Source: Actinomadura litoris (GTDB lineage Bacteria; Actinomycetota; Actinomycetes; Streptosporangiales; Streptosporangiaceae). From it: a stretch of 64,000 bases of DNA. Positions 54,505-63,006 of this stretch are shown here, one piece after another (within the stretch, counting starts at the first letter, position 1; every line of letters begins with the position of its first letter). The stretch spans positions 434,001 through 498,000 of the forward strand of contig NZ_WOFH01000002.1 in assembly GCF_009733595.1 (NCBI RefSeq). The letters are read 5' to 3'. The notes under the pieces are model-generated. The model did not search any database and was not told where the DNA came from. It worked only from the letters and a program-made list of their open reading frames with translations. Position numbers and translations under genes: made by a program.

Positions 54505-55047
54505 TCAGAAGCTGTTGTACTGGGAGTCGGGGAGGTTGCTTGCTTCCAGGTTGTTGCCGCGGTGCTTGGTGCGGGGGAGTTTGATCGGTTTCGGGTCGTC
54601 GGTGCCGAGGATCTCGCGCATTCTGGCGTCCTCGACGGCCTCCGGGCCGAGCGCCGCGAGGCGGGCGAGGTCGGTCGTGACCGGTGATTCCGCGAGGCCG
54701 CGCCGCGCCGCCTTGCCCTTGCGCGTGGGGCGGGACGCCCCGCGCAGGAGTCCGCGCTCGCGCAGTGCGGCCGCGATCTCTTGCAGTTCGGGAGTCTCGG
54801 CCACCGCGGCGAGGAGTGGGCCCAGCATCGTTCCGGTGCCGGGAACGCGCTCCAGGAGCGCGGCCTGAAGGGGGTCGTCCGGCGCGGCCTGTGCGGGGGC
54901 GTCCGGCCTCGCCCGGACGGCCTCCACGCGGTGCGTCCGGGAGACCCGGACGCGGCGGCCCTCGACCAGCGCGAGGAGCGCGGTCTGGGCGACCCGCCGG
55001 GGGCCGCCGCACAGGAACGCGATCTCGTAGGTGCTCAACTCGCCCAT
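54505..55047 (-). CDS. TIGR04222-like domain protein
   Basis: The 180-residue protein begins ELSTYEIAFLCGGPRRVAQT and continues ALLALVEGRRVRVSR. That is the pattern of the cytosolic N-terminal part of TIGR04222 proteins (L..YE.A.L.GG..R....AL..L...G.). The membrane part that usually follows is absent; instead a basic region (GASRPTRKGKAARR) and a short tail are seen. Function unknown. It is just upstream of msrB in the reverse direction of the minisatellite. Confidence 0.7.
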   Translation of the reverse strand: MGELSTYEIAFLCGGPRRVAQTALLALVEGRRVRVSRTHRVEAVRARPDAPAQAAPDDPLQAALLERVPGTGTMLGPLLAAVAETPELQEIAAALRERGLLRGASRPTRKGKAARRGLAESPVTTDLARLAALGPEAVEDARMREILGTDDPKPIKLPRTKHRGNNLEASNLPDSQYNSF

Positions 55048-55117
55048 CGACCCTCCGCCCGCCGTGCCGCCCGTTCTCTCGGACGCGCCGCGCGGGCCGA
55101 TGGTTGCGCTCAGGGCC

Positions 55118-55519
55118 CTATTCGGCGGGCTCCAGGTTGAGGCTGACGCTGTTGATGCAGTAGCGGTCGTCGGTCGGGGTGCCGTAGCCCTCGCCGTGGA
55201 AGACGTGGCCGAGGTGGGAGTCGCAGGCCGCGCACCTGACCTCGGTGCGGAGCATGCCCATCGAGCGGTCCTCGATCAGCACGACCGCGTCCGAGTCGGA
55301 CGGGGCGTAGAACGACGGCCAGCCGCAGTGGCTGTCGAACTTGGTCTCCGAGCGGAACAGCTCGGTGCCGCAGGCCCGGCAGCGGTAGACGCCGACGGTC
55401 TTGGTGTCGGTGTACTCCCCGGTGAAGGGGCGCTCGGTGCCCGCCCGGCGCAGTACCCGGAACTCCTCCGGGTTCAGCTGCGCCCGCCACTCTTCCTCGC
55501 TTTTACGGATCTTCTCCAT
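55118..55519 (-). CDS. msrB: Peptide-methionine (R)-S-oxide reductase
   Basis: The 133-residue protein is of usual MsrB length. It has two zinc CxxC pairs ([17 protein letters not shown]), HCGWPSF and the catalytic Cys in RYCINSVSL. It reduces methionine-R-sulphoxide in damaged proteins. A thioredoxin-like resolving step is expected. In M. tuberculosis msrB is likewise close to hemQ. Confidence 0.97.
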   Translation of the reverse strand: MEKIRKSEEEWRAQLNPEEFRVLRRAGTERPFTGEYTDTKTVGVYRCRACGTELFRSETKFDSHCGWPSFYAPSDSDAVVLIEDRSMGMLRTEVRCAACDSHLGHVFHGEGYGTPTDDRYCINSVSLNLEPAE

Positions 55520-55572
55520 ACCGTCGACCGTACCCGGCGAGAGTGTCGGGCCCGTGGGTTAACGTGCTGGTT

Positions 55573-56655
55573 ATGGCCTCGCCGTACATCGAGATCCCGG
55601 TCGGGGATCGACTCGTCAAGGTGTCCAACCCCGACAAGGTCTACTTTCCTGAGCCCGGCTACACCAAGCGGCAGCTCGTGGAGTACTACCTCGCCGTGGG
55701 CGAGGGCATCCTGCGCGCCACCCGCGACCGCCCGACGACGCTGGAGCGCTGGCCCGCCGGGGTCTTCGAGGGCGCCAGGATGGCGACCCGGGAGGACTAC
55801 GCCCGCGGCCAGGCGGGCATGGGCGCGGGCAAGTCCGACGCGTTCTACCAGAAGCGCGTGCCCAAGGGCGCGCCCGACTGGGTCCGCACGTCCCGGATCG
55901 AGTTCCCGAGCGGCCGCTCGGCCGACGAGGTCCGGCCGACCGAGGTCGCGGTGATCGCCTGGGCGGCCAACCTCGGCACGCTGACCTTCCACCCCTGGCC
56001 CGTCCGGGACGGCGACGTCGACCATCCCGACGAGCTGCGCATCGACCTCGACCCGCAGCCCGGCACCGACTTCTCCGACGCGGTCCGCGTGGCGCTCGGC
56101 CCGGCCCGCGACCTGCTGGACGAGCTGGGCCTCACCGGCTTCGTGAAGACCTCCGGCAAGGGCGGGGTGCACATCTACGTCCGGATCGAGCCGCGCTGGA
56201 CGTTCACCGAGGTCCGCCGGGCGGCGCTGGCGTTCGGGCGGGAGGTGGAGCGCCGCGTCCCGGACGAGGTCACCACCCGCTGGTGGAAGGAGGAGCGCGG
56301 CGAGCAGGTGTTCGTCGACTTCAACCAGAACGCCCGCGACCGCACGATCGCCTCGGCCTACAGCGTCCGCCCGGTCCCCTACGCGGCGGTCTCCGCCCCG
56401 CTCACCTGGGACGAGCTGGCCGACGCCGACCCGCACGACTTCACGATCGCGACCATGCCGGGCCGGTTCGCGCGGGTCGGCGACCTGCACGCCGCGATCG
56501 ACGACAAGGCGTTCTCGCTGGACGGCCTGCTGGAGCTGGCCGACCGCGACGAGCGCGACCACGGCCTCGGCGACATGCCGTATCCGCCGAACTACCCGAA
56601 GATGCCGGGGGAGCCCAAGCGCGTCCAGCCCAGCAAGGACACCGACCGCGCGTGA
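55573..56655 (+). CDS. Stand-alone LigD-type polymerase (archaeo-eukaryotic primase) domain
   Basis: The 360-residue protein corresponds to the PolDom of LigD: VSNPDKVYFPEPGYTKRQLV at the N-terminus, the metal-binding ELRIDLDPQPG and the nucleotide motif TSGKGGVHIYV, then RDRTIASAYSVRP and DDKAFSLDGLLELA. It can add ribonucleotides at double-strand breaks in non-homologous end joining. The ligase and phosphoesterase domains and a Ku gene are not nearby. The ATG giving MASPYIEIPVGD is chosen. Confidence 0.92.
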   Translation: MASPYIEIPVGDRLVKVSNPDKVYFPEPGYTKRQLVEYYLAVGEGILRATRDRPTTLERWPAGVFEGARMATREDYARGQAGMGAGKSDAFYQKRVPKGAPDWVRTSRIEFPSGRSADEVRPTEVAVIAWAANLGTLTFHPWPVRDGDVDHPDELRIDLDPQPGTDFSDAVRVALGPARDLLDELGLTGFVKTSGKGGVHIYVRIEPRWTFTEVRRAALAFGREVERRVPDEVTTRWWKEERGEQVFVDFNQNARDRTIASAYSVRPVPYAAVSAPLTWDELADADPHDFTIATMPGRFARVGDLHAAIDDKAFSLDGLLELADRDERDHGLGDMPYPPNYPKMPGEPKRVQPSKDTDRA

Positions 56656-56659
56656 AAGA

Positions 56660-56689
56660 GCCGCCGCCCCCTCGGAAGGGGGCGGCGGC
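56660..56689. terminator. Hairpin between the PolDom and PepX-like genes
   Basis: GCCGCCGCCCCC and GGGGGCGGCGGC form a perfect 12-bp stem around TCGGAA, 5 bp beyond the stop codon, between convergent genes. Confidence 0.85.
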
Positions 56690-56718
56690 CCTCGCCGGTC
56701 ACTCCGGTCACTCGGGGA

Positions 56719-58689
56719 TCAGGAGAACCTGCGCTCCTGGACCGGCAGCGACACCTCCGCCGGGCCGCGCCACGGGGTGGCGGGCAGCGGGGCGAGCCGT
56801 GCCTCGGCGCCGCCCTCGGCGGCGACGACGGGGAAGCGGATCGAGCTGGCCGCCAGGTCCACCGTCACCTGGGCGCCGGTGGGCGTCTCGGTGTTGTAGT
56901 CGGCGTCCGTCCCGGCGAGGACGAGCCCCAGCCGGTGGCCCTTCTTCAGCAGGTACTCCTGGCTGAGGGTGTCCCAGCGGACGTCGTAGTACTGGCCGGG
57001 CGTCAGCGGCGACGGGTCGCTCAGCGACGAGCGGTTCTGGGCGTCCAGCCAGCCGCGCGCGACGACGTTCACCGGGGAGGTCACCGTCCTGATCTTCGTC
57101 TGCTTGTAGCAGGCGTCGTCGGACGGGGTGGCCTCGCCGTGGCAGTCCTCGGTGGTCAGCGTCTGGATGCCCGACCCCGGGCCGAGGTAGTCGACGCGGG
57201 TGTCGTCGCCGTAGTCGACGAGCAGCGCGGTGATGTTCGAGGTCGGCTTGTCCAGCTTGATCCGCAGCCGGGCGTCGGGCGTGCCCGACAGCCGCGTCGT
57301 CTCGGGCAGCGCGCCCGTGACGTAGGCGAGCCGGAACGGCTTGCCGGTCGTCGGGTCGGTCACCAGCTCCGACTCGCGGTACCCCTGGTTGCGGGAGCCG
57401 GCGGCGTCGGTGTAGGTCGCGGTCGCGCCCTTGGGCGCGTGCCACAGGCCGAGCGAGCCGTTCTCGCCGGGACGCAGCGTCACGGTCCTGGCGTCGGGCG
57501 CGGGCCAGTCGTCCTGGGTGACCCACGTGTCCGGACCGACCTGGATGTCGGCGCGCGGCTCGTCCAGGACGTCGTTCGGGATCTTCTGCAGCTCGTGGTC
57601 GAACCACTTGTGCAGCGTCGTGACCCACAGGTCGCGGCGGATGTCGAACGGGTCGACGTGCCCGGTCTGCGACAGCCACACCTTGCGGCGGACGCCGCGC
57701 TGGGCGAGGCCCTTCCACCACTCGGCGAAGTGGTCGTCCTTGACGTTCAGGTCGTTGACGCCGTGGTAGGCGAAGATGCTCGCGCGGACGTTGCCGAGGC
57801 GGCCGACCGACCCGTGCCGGTAGTCGGCGTCCTTCCAGTACGCGTTGTAGTTGCCGGTCGCGTCGTCCTCGCCCTTGTCGAGGGCCGCGTTGACGGCGGC
57901 GCACTTGGCGGGCGGGTCGGTGTCGACGGTGTCGGCGAGGCCCGGCTGCTCGTCGGTCCAGTACTTCACGCCGTTCATGCGGCTGTAGTTGTACCAGCTG
58001 CTGATCGCGGCGATCGGGACGATCGTCTCCAGGCCCTCCACGCCGGTGGAGGCGACGCCGTTGGCGAGCGTGCCGTCGTAGGACTTGCCGATCATGCCGG
58101 TGCGGCCGGTGGTCCAGGTGGCCTGCGCGGGCGTGCCGTCCGGCTTGTAGGCCCTGGCCCGGCCGTTGAGCCAGTCGACGACGGCCTTGCCGCCGAGCAC
58201 GTCGGACGGTCCGCCGCTGACCGGGCAGCCGTCCGAGCGGGTCGTGCCGACCATGTCCACCGCGAGGAAGGCGTAGCCGCGCGGGACGAAGTAGTTGTCG
58301 TAGAACAGCGGGAACTTCAGCGGGTTCCCGTTCGCGTCGTAGGTCTTGCGCTCGCTCTCGTTCCCGCGCCCGAGGTTGTCGTAGTACGGGCTCTCGTCCA
58401 TGATCACCGGCACCTTGAGACCGCTCTCGGTCTCCTTCGGCCGGATGATGTCGACGTTGACCCGGTCGAGCTTGCCGTCGCGGTCGCTGTCCACGCTCGA
58501 CTCGACGTACACGTGCTCGCGGATCGCGTCCTTGTAGGAGAAGACCGGCTGGGTCACGCCGCCCTCGACCACGATGTGGGGGGACGCCTGCGCGACGGCC
58601 GTCGCGCCGCCCGCGCCGACGAGTGCCGCGCCGGTGAGTACGGCGACGGTCATGCTCCGTCGGGTCCGTCTCTGGGATCGCCTGGGCAA
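56719..58689 (-). CDS. Secreted Xaa-Pro dipeptidyl-peptidase-like hydrolase
   Basis: The 656-residue S15-family serine peptidase has a signal peptide (twin-arginine-rich start, core MTVAVLTGAALVGAGGATAVAQA). The nucleophile motif is GMIGKSYDGTLANG and the region GVNDLNVKDDHFAEWW holds the expected Asp. The His is in SQTGHVDPFD. A C-terminal galactose-binding-like domain follows. A TTG behind GGAGGTGC is taken as start; the ATG 36 bases downstream would remove the basic n-region. It resembles Streptomyces PepX-type enzymes that split X-Pro dipeptides. Divergent from the sulfatase. Confidence 0.88.
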   Translation of the reverse strand: MPRRSQRRTRRSMTVAVLTGAALVGAGGATAVAQASPHIVVEGGVTQPVFSYKDAIREHVYVESSVDSDRDGKLDRVNVDIIRPKETESGLKVPVIMDESPYYDNLGRGNESERKTYDANGNPLKFPLFYDNYFVPRGYAFLAVDMVGTTRSDGCPVSGGPSDVLGGKAVVDWLNGRARAYKPDGTPAQATWTTGRTGMIGKSYDGTLANGVASTGVEGLETIVPIAAISSWYNYSRMNGVKYWTDEQPGLADTVDTDPPAKCAAVNAALDKGEDDATGNYNAYWKDADYRHGSVGRLGNVRASIFAYHGVNDLNVKDDHFAEWWKGLAQRGVRRKVWLSQTGHVDPFDIRRDLWVTTLHKWFDHELQKIPNDVLDEPRADIQVGPDTWVTQDDWPAPDARTVTLRPGENGSLGLWHAPKGATATYTDAAGSRNQGYRESELVTDPTTGKPFRLAYVTGALPETTRLSGTPDARLRIKLDKPTSNITALLVDYGDDTRVDYLGPGSGIQTLTTEDCHGEATPSDDACYKQTKIRTVTSPVNVVARGWLDAQNRSSLSDPSPLTPGQYYDVRWDTLSQEYLLKKGHRLGLVLAGTDADYNTETPTGAQVTVDLAASSIRFPVVAAEGGAEARLAPLPATPWRGPAEVSLPVQERRFS

Positions 58690-58881
58690 TCCGCACCTCC
58701 GAAGCTGATGGTGGTTCCGTTCGCGCACACGCTCCTCGCCTCGGCGCGCGAGGTAAAGGTTTGCGGTTCGGCGATCTTGCACCGGTTTTGGGCAGAACCT
58801 GCCCTTGCGGGCGGCGCGTCCGTGTCCTCCCTCACCGTCCGGCCGCCGCCTCGTCTCGCAGCGTTGCGCCGACGATCGACA

Positions 58882-58922
58882 TTCCCTACTATTTCGGTTT
58901 GTTTTACTAAATCGGTAGGGAA
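58882..58922. promoter_or_regulatory. Inverted repeat upstream of the sulfatase
   Basis: TTCCCTAC (58882-58889) and GTAGGGAA (58915-58922) are exact inverted copies around a 25-base A/T-rich loop with TTTCGG and ACTAAATCGG. The region is clearly richer in A/T than its surroundings and lies directly before the sulfatase start. It looks like an operator or promoter; a sulphur-status regulator would fit but is inference. Confidence 0.5.
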
Positions 58923-58934
58923 AGTGGGTTGCTC

Positions 58935-60353
58935 ATGCCCGAGCACGACGAAGCATCCGGAGCGAGCATGAGCAGGCGGGGCGCCACCGCGGCGATGGGC
59001 GCCATGGCCGTCGCAGCAGCCACGGGGCCCCTCGCGACCGGGACGGCCCACGCGGACGAGCGGCCGTTCCGCGCCGACACCGGGGCGCGGCCCGCCAAGC
59101 GGCCCAACATTCTGGTCATCCTCGGCGACGATCTCGGCTGGGCCGATCTGGGCTGCTACGGCTCGCCCGCCATCCGCACCCCGCACCTGGACGGGCTCGC
59201 GCGGCAGGGCGTCCGGTTCACCGACGCCTACTCGGCCGCCGCCGTCTGCTCACCGACCCGCTTCGGCCTCTACACCGGCCGCTACCCCGGACGGCTGCGC
59301 GGCGGACTGGAGGAGCCGATCGCCCGCCCGGACGAGCTGCACGGCATCCCGCCGGGCCATCCGACGCTCGCGTCCCTGCTCAAGGGCGCCGGGTACGCCA
59401 CCGCGATGTTCGGCAAGTGGCACTGCGGCTTCCTGCCCTGGTACAGCCCCCTCAAGTCTGGCTGGGACACCTTCTTCGGCAACCTGTCGGGCGCCGTCGA
59501 CTACTACTCCAAGATGACCGCCGACGGCCGCGACCTGTACGAGGGCGAGGTCCCCACCGAGTCGCTCGGCTACTACACCGAGACGATCGCCGACCGCGCC
59601 GCCGCGTTCGTCCGCGAGGCGCGGGGCGGGCCGTGGCTGCTGAACCTCAACTTCACCGCCCCGCACTGGCCCTGGGAGGGGCCGGGCGACCGGGCGGTGA
59701 GCGCGGAGATCACCGCGCGGATCAGGGCGGGCGACTCCCGGGCGCTCTGGCACGACGACGGCGGCTCCCTCGACACCTACCGCCGGATGGTCGAGGCGAT
59801 GGACGCGGGCGTCGGCCGCGTCCTGGCGGCGCTGCGCGAGACCGGCCAGGAACGTGACACGCTCGTGCTGTTCTCCAGCGACAACGGCGGGGAGCGCTGG
59901 TCCTACCAGTGGCCGCTCAGCGGCGCCAAGGCCGGGCTCAACGAGGGCGGCATCCGGGTGCCGAACATCCTGCGCTGGCCCGCCCGGATCCGCCCCCGCC
60001 AGGTCAGCGGCGTCCCCGTGATCACCCAGGACTGGACGGCGACGATCCTGGAGGTCACCGGGGTGCGGCCCGCCGCGTCCCACCCGCTGGACGGCCTGAG
60101 CCTCGCCGGGCACCTGCTGCGCGGCGAGCGCGCGCCCGGGCACGACCTGTTCTGGCGCACCCGGACGGCGCGGGCGCTGCGCCGGGGCCGCTGGAAGTAC
60201 CTGCGCGCGACCCCGTCCGCCCCGGGCGCCCTCTACGACCTCGCCGCCGACCCCCGGGAGCAGGCCGACCTGGCGCGCCGCCGCCCGGAGGTGTTCACCG
60301 CGCTGAAGTCGCGCTGGGAGGAGATCGACAAGGGGCTGCTGCCCTACTCCTGA
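58935..60353 (+). CDS. Exported sulfatase (formylglycine type)
   Basis: The 472-residue protein has a twin-arginine-like signal (SRRGATAAMGAMAVAAATGP) and the arylsulfatase fold: metal-binding NILVILGDDLGWADLGCYG, the formylglycine motif CSPTR in AAVCSPTRFGLYTGRYPGR, GKWHCG and FSSDNGG. The Cys must be oxidised by a formylglycine-generating enzyme encoded elsewhere. It hydrolyses sulphate esters outside the cell. Its stop overlaps the convergent helicase gene by ten bases. Confidence 0.93.
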   Translation: MPEHDEASGASMSRRGATAAMGAMAVAAATGPLATGTAHADERPFRADTGARPAKRPNILVILGDDLGWADLGCYGSPAIRTPHLDGLARQGVRFTDAYSAAAVCSPTRFGLYTGRYPGRLRGGLEEPIARPDELHGIPPGHPTLASLLKGAGYATAMFGKWHCGFLPWYSPLKSGWDTFFGNLSGAVDYYSKMTADGRDLYEGEVPTESLGYYTETIADRAAAFVREARGGPWLLNLNFTAPHWPWEGPGDRAVSAEITARIRAGDSRALWHDDGGSLDTYRRMVEAMDAGVGRVLAALRETGQERDTLVLFSSDNGGERWSYQWPLSGAKAGLNEGGIRVPNILRWPARIRPRQVSGVPVITQDWTATILEVTGVRPAASHPLDGLSLAGHLLRGERAPGHDLFWRTRTARALRRGRWKYLRATPSAPGALYDLAADPREQADLARRRPEVFTALKSRWEEIDKGLLPYS

Positions 60354-62743
60354 CCCTCCGCCAGCCTGCCCAGCATCTCGGGCAGGTCGCCGTCGTGGAC
60401 GACCGTCATGCGGCGCGTCGCCCGGGTCAGCGCCACGTAGAGGTCCTGCCCGCCCTTCGGTGACTCGCCGAGGATCCCGGCGGGGTCCACGACGATGACC
60501 GAGTCGAACTCCAGGCCCTTGGCCTCCCCGGCGGTCAGCACGACGACGGGGGAGTCGAGGGCCTCGGGCGTGGCGCCCACGGCCGCGTCCGGCAGCGCGG
60601 CGAGGACGCCGGGGTGCCGCGCCGCCGAGGAGATCACCGCGAGCCGCCCCTCCGCGACGCCGCCGCCCGCCGACGGGCCGGTGGCGACCTCGGCCAGCTC
60701 GGCGCCGACCAGGGCCGGGAGCTCCGCCACCCCCGCCTCGACGGCGCGCGGCGGGGCGCCGTCGTCGCGGACGGGCACCGGGGGAACCTCGCCCGGCGCG
60801 ACGGCGGCCAGCACGTCCTGCGCCACCTCCATGATCGCGGCCGGGGTGCGGTAGTTGACCATCAGCCGCTGCTCGCGCCAGCGCCCCGGGACGTAGCGGT
60901 CGAGCATCTGCCCCCAGGACGCGGCGCCCGCCGCGCTGCCGGTCTGCGCGATGTCGCCGACGACGGTCAGCGACCGGGTCGGGACGCGGCGCATCACCGC
61001 GCGCCAGGCCATCTCCGACAGCTCCTGCGCCTCGTCGACGATCACGTGCCCGTAGGCCCACTCGCGGTCGGCGGCGGCGCGCTGGGCCGTGGTCAGCGCC
61101 GGCCCCTCGTCGTGGTGGCGCTCGGCGAGCAGCGCCGCGTCCACGGTCTCGGCGCCGGTCGACTCGATCACCTCGCGGGCGTACAGCTCGTCCGCCTCGC
61201 GCCGCCTGGCCGCCGCCCGGCGCCGGGCCCGCGCGGGCGCGTCGTCGGAGCCGAGCAGCTCGGCGGCCTCGTCCAGCAGCGGGACGTCGGACGTCGTCCA
61301 CGGCGACCCGGGCGGGCGGTGCAGCAGCGCGACATCCGGGACGTCCGCGCCGAGGCGCGCGAGGGCGTCGGGGTCGGCGAACAGGTCGGTGAGCAGCTCC
61401 TGCGGGGTCAGCTCCGGCCACAGCGCCTCGATCGCCGCGCGGACGGGCGGCTCGTGCCAGAGGCCCTCCTTGGCCAGGCGGAGGTCGGCCTCGTCCAGCA
61501 GCGGCGCGTCCTCGGCCTCGTCGAGCAGCTCCTGGAGCCAGCCGGGGACCTGGCCCGCGCGGATGATCTCCTCCAGCGGCTCGTCCATGATCTTCTCGAA
61601 CTGCTCGGCGCGGTTCACCGCGAGCGCCTCCAGCAGGTCGTGCACGAACCGCCGCCGCTGGAGGTTGTGCGGCAGCCGCAGCGCGCGGGCTTGGTCGCGG
61701 GCCATCGCGCACGCCACCTCCTCGACGTGCAGGGTCAGGCCGTCCGACTCGACGCTCAGCCCCCCGGGCGGGACGCGCTGGCGGTCCAGCACGGCCGCCT
61801 CGACCAGGCCCGCCATCGCGAGGCCGCCCTTCACGACCGCGACGGCGGGGGAGTCGGACGCGGTCGCCCGCAGCCCCGGGTACAGCTCGCCGACCGTGGC
61901 CAGCGCCACGTCGGTCTCGCCGAGGCCCGGGAGCACCTGCTCGATGTAGCGCAGGAACGTCGCGTTCGGGCCCACCACGAGGACGCCGCGCCGCTCCAGC
62001 ACGTCCCGGTGCGTGTAGAGCAGGTAGGCGGCGCGGTGCAGCGCCGCGACCGTCTTGCCCGTGCCCGGCCCGCCCTGGACGACCAGCACGCCCTGCAGCG
62101 CCGAGCGGATGACCTGGTCCTGCTCCTCCTGGATCGTGGCGACCACGTCGCTCATCCGGCCCGTCCGGCCGCGCCGCAGCGTCGCCAGCAGCGCCGCCTC
62201 GCCGACGATCCCGCCGCGCTCGGACTCCGCCAGCCCCTCCAGGTCGAAGACCTCGTCGTCCAGCCGGACGACCTCCCGCTGCCGTAGGTGCAGGTGGCGG
62301 CGCCGCGCGAGGGTGCCGGGCGCGCCCGGCGTGGCCGTGTAGAACGGGCGCGCCGCCTCGGCCCGCCAGTCGATCAGCATCGGCTCGTGGTCGCCGTCGC
62401 GCAGCCCGATCCGGCCGACGTAGAAGGTGTCGCCGGGGCCGTCGGCGTCGGAGCGGTGGTCGATGCGGCCGAAGCACAGCCCCTGCTCGACGCCGCTCAG
62501 CCTGGCCAGTCGCCGGGCCGCCTCGTCGGTGGCGACGGCGCTCTCCAGCCGCGCCTGGAACGCGCTCCCGCCCCCCGCGGCCGGGCCCCTGCGCAGCGCG
62601 TCCTCGGCCCGGGCGCGCTCGGCGTCGAGCCGCTCGTACACGCGGGACACATGCTCCTGCTCCGCGCGCAGGGCCGCCTCGCGCACCTCGTCCCGAGGTT
62701 CTCGACGTTCGGGCTTGACAGCATCCGGTTGACGGAGTCCCAT
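60344..62743 (-). CDS. HelD/HelR-like superfamily 1 helicase
   Basis: The 799-residue UvrD-like protein has an N-terminal coiled coil (ALRAEQEHVSRVYERLDAER), the HelD-type regions FYVGRIGLRDGDHEPMLIDW and ARPFYTATP, Walker A VVQGGPGTGKTVAALHRAAY and motif II HVIVDEAQELSEMAW. The late motifs LEFDSVIVVDP and LYVALTRATRRMTVVHD follow. HelD proteins free stalled RNA polymerase; the actinobacterial HelR branch also displaces rifamycin. Placing it in the HelR branch is a guess from domain make-up. The ATG giving MGLRQPDAV has only a weak ribosome site. Confidence 0.9.
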   Translation of the reverse strand: MGLRQPDAVKPERREPRDEVREAALRAEQEHVSRVYERLDAERARAEDALRRGPAAGGGSAFQARLESAVATDEAARRLARLSGVEQGLCFGRIDHRSDADGPGDTFYVGRIGLRDGDHEPMLIDWRAEAARPFYTATPGAPGTLARRRHLHLRQREVVRLDDEVFDLEGLAESERGGIVGEAALLATLRRGRTGRMSDVVATIQEEQDQVIRSALQGVLVVQGGPGTGKTVAALHRAAYLLYTHRDVLERRGVLVVGPNATFLRYIEQVLPGLGETDVALATVGELYPGLRATASDSPAVAVVKGGLAMAGLVEAAVLDRQRVPPGGLSVESDGLTLHVEEVACAMARDQARALRLPHNLQRRRFVHDLLEALAVNRAEQFEKIMDEPLEEIIRAGQVPGWLQELLDEAEDAPLLDEADLRLAKEGLWHEPPVRAAIEALWPELTPQELLTDLFADPDALARLGADVPDVALLHRPPGSPWTTSDVPLLDEAAELLGSDDAPARARRRAAARRREADELYAREVIESTGAETVDAALLAERHHDEGPALTTAQRAAADREWAYGHVIVDEAQELSEMAWRAVMRRVPTRSLTVVGDIAQTGSAAGAASWGQMLDRYVPGRWREQRLMVNYRTPAAIMEVAQDVLAAVAPGEVPPVPVRDDGAPPRAVEAGVAELPALVGAELAEVATGPSAGGGVAEGRLAVISSAARHPGVLAALPDAAVGATPEALDSPVVVLTAGEAKGLEFDSVIVVDPAGILGESPKGGQDLYVALTRATRRMTVVHDGDLPEMLGRLAEGQE

Positions 62744-62921
62744 GCCTCGGCTACACTCCTGTTCATAGAATGGAGTTTGGTGTGCGCAGTTCGTAAGCCG
62801 CCACCTTATCATCCGAATCCCGTCCTTCGTGCGCGTTCCGAAGGACCACCTCTTCGCCGCCGATCCGGCGCTGATCCGCGGCCGGTCCGCCGCCGAACCG
62901 ATCTTTCCTGTTGTGGCGGCC

Positions 62922-62960
62922 GTCACCCGCGCGGCGTCTCCCGGTCACCGGCCTTCACGA
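62922..62960 (+). promoter_or_regulatory. Possible PhoP box upstream of phoD
   Basis: GTCACCCG at 62922 and GTCACCGG at 62944 are 22 bp apart, twice the 11-bp step of a Pho box, and TTCACGAG follows about ten bases later. The unit between is poor. It lies 50-85 bp before the phoD start. Support is only the spacing and the expected regulation of the gene. Confidence 0.3.
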
Positions 62961-63006
62961 GGCTTTCCGGCGTTTACTGCCAGACGTCCGAAAGGTCGCG
63001 TTTCAC

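Noticed and set aside
54188..55012. Protein of repeated Arg/Gly/His blocks covering the minisatellite on the minus strand
   Set aside because: It is the translation of the tandem repeats plus a shadow of the TIGR04222-like gene, with no ribosome site.
62744..63006. Rifamycin-associated element before the HelD/HelR gene
   Set aside because: I looked for the GC-rich inverted repeat (GGGGCTTGC-type) and did not find it.
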